Assembly: GCA_964650975.1 (NCBI GenBank)
Contig: CAZYWA010000414.1
Coordinates: forward strand, 1-7,404
From: CAZYWA01 sp964650975 [NCBI: uncultured bacterium]
Lineage (GTDB): Bacteria > JADJOY01
Direction: 5' to 3'
Length of the DNA: 7,404 nt
Shown: piece after piece, positions 7,121 to 7,404 of the stretch
How positions within the stretch are numbered: position 1 is the first letter of the stretch
Layout of the letters: every line of letters starts with the position of its first letter
Program-made: the position numbers and the translations under genes
The notes under the pieces: model-generated
Seen by the model: the letters and a program-made list of their open reading frames with translations, nothing else
Database searches by the model: none
What the model was told of the DNA's origin: nothing

Positions 7121-7404
7121 ATGCGGGCCCAAGTCGACTTGGGCGAATCGTTCATGGGCCGCTGCAACCTCGCCGAGACGCCTCTTCTCAAGCTCATCGG
7201 CGAGCTGCGATGGCATCACATCGCACAGATTGCCGGAGTGGATAGCAAGAACATCCAGGATGCGAGTGGCAACCGACTCTATGCGACATTTTTTTACGTC
7301 GACCTGGTGTTTCCAGAACAGTCGCCGATGGCAGCGTTCGGCGAGAACGACCGTGTGACGGTGGCCGGCGATCTGGCGAGCTTCGACAATCACCGGATGC
7401 TCGA
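7121..7404 (+). CDS. Partial gene running off the window; LnmK/Pnap_2097-like double-hotdog biosynthetic protein
   Basis: An open frame with no stop continues to the window end. From the ATG at 7121 it reads MRAQVDLGESFMG, then NLAETPLLKLIGELRWHHIA, then GNRLYATFFYVDL and FGENDRVTVAGDLASFD. Third positions are mostly G or C, and the antiparallel frames lack family-like motifs. The order of a GLSE-like LAE segment, an RxLYAxF segment and an F-x-END segment resembles, from memory, LnmK-type acyltransferase/decarboxylases and the related Pnap_2097 family that act in polyketide-type pathways. This is tentative and needs a profile match. The start is uncertain: the frame is open back to 6989, a GTG lies at 7091, and neither candidate has a clear ribosome binding site. 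The preceding 50-60 bases look more coding-like in a different frame, so another indel or a longer N-terminus is possible. Confidence 0.6.
   Translation, partial: MRAQVDLGESFMGRCNLAETPLLKLIGELRWHHIAQIAGVDSKNIQDASGNRLYATFFYVDLVFPEQSPMAAFGENDRVTVAGDLASFDNHRML

Noticed and set aside
6863-7393. A 176-residue minus-strand open frame at the right edge
   Set aside because: It looks somewhat protein-like but is antiparallel to both the conserved end of the second sulfotransferase and the LnmK-like frame, which have better motif support.

Overview
The window is GC-rich DNA with strong G/C preference at third codon positions. It is densely packed and most probably comes from a Myxococcota or other deltaproteobacterial-lineage bacterium. 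The best lineage clue is the C-terminus of the subtilase-like protein: a Gly-run plus Cys, a short hydrophobic helix and an Arg cluster, which resembles the MYXO-CTERM surface-sorting signal. This assignment is inference; no rRNA, tRNA or other marker gene is present.

Left part (about 53-2280, minus strand): a two-component pair with the OmpR/PhoB-type response regulator first and a HAMP-containing histidine kinase second, overlapping by an ATGA junction. A 262-bp divergent spacer (2281-2542) separates it from the plus-strand genes. The spacer carries two copies of an 11-bp-phased tandem direct repeat, in opposite orientation, one near each flanking gene. They are good candidates for operators of the regulator itself.

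Middle part (2543-6944, plus strand): a short PAPS-dependent sulfotransferase-like gene, a 150-bp gap with a long inverted repeat, a large secreted subtilase-like protein with a Glu where subtilisins have the catalytic His, and a second, unrelated-looking sulfotransferase-family gene joined to the protease by another ATGA overlap. The second sulfotransferase is readable along its whole length only by crossing three single-base frameshifts, each beside a short homopolymer and none with an in-frame stop. It is either a very young pseudogene or an intact gene with sequencing errors.

Right edge (about 7091 to the end, plus strand): a coding frame with no stop runs off the window. It resembles the LnmK/Pnap_2097-type double-hotdog biosynthetic proteins, which would hint at a polyketide or related pathway outside the window.

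Working model (inference): a two-component system controls a surface-modification locus containing sulfotransferases and an envelope-anchored protease. I see no CRISPR array, insertion sequence, tRNA, rRNA or phage gene. The first 52 bases, downstream of the kinase stop, show nothing recognisable.
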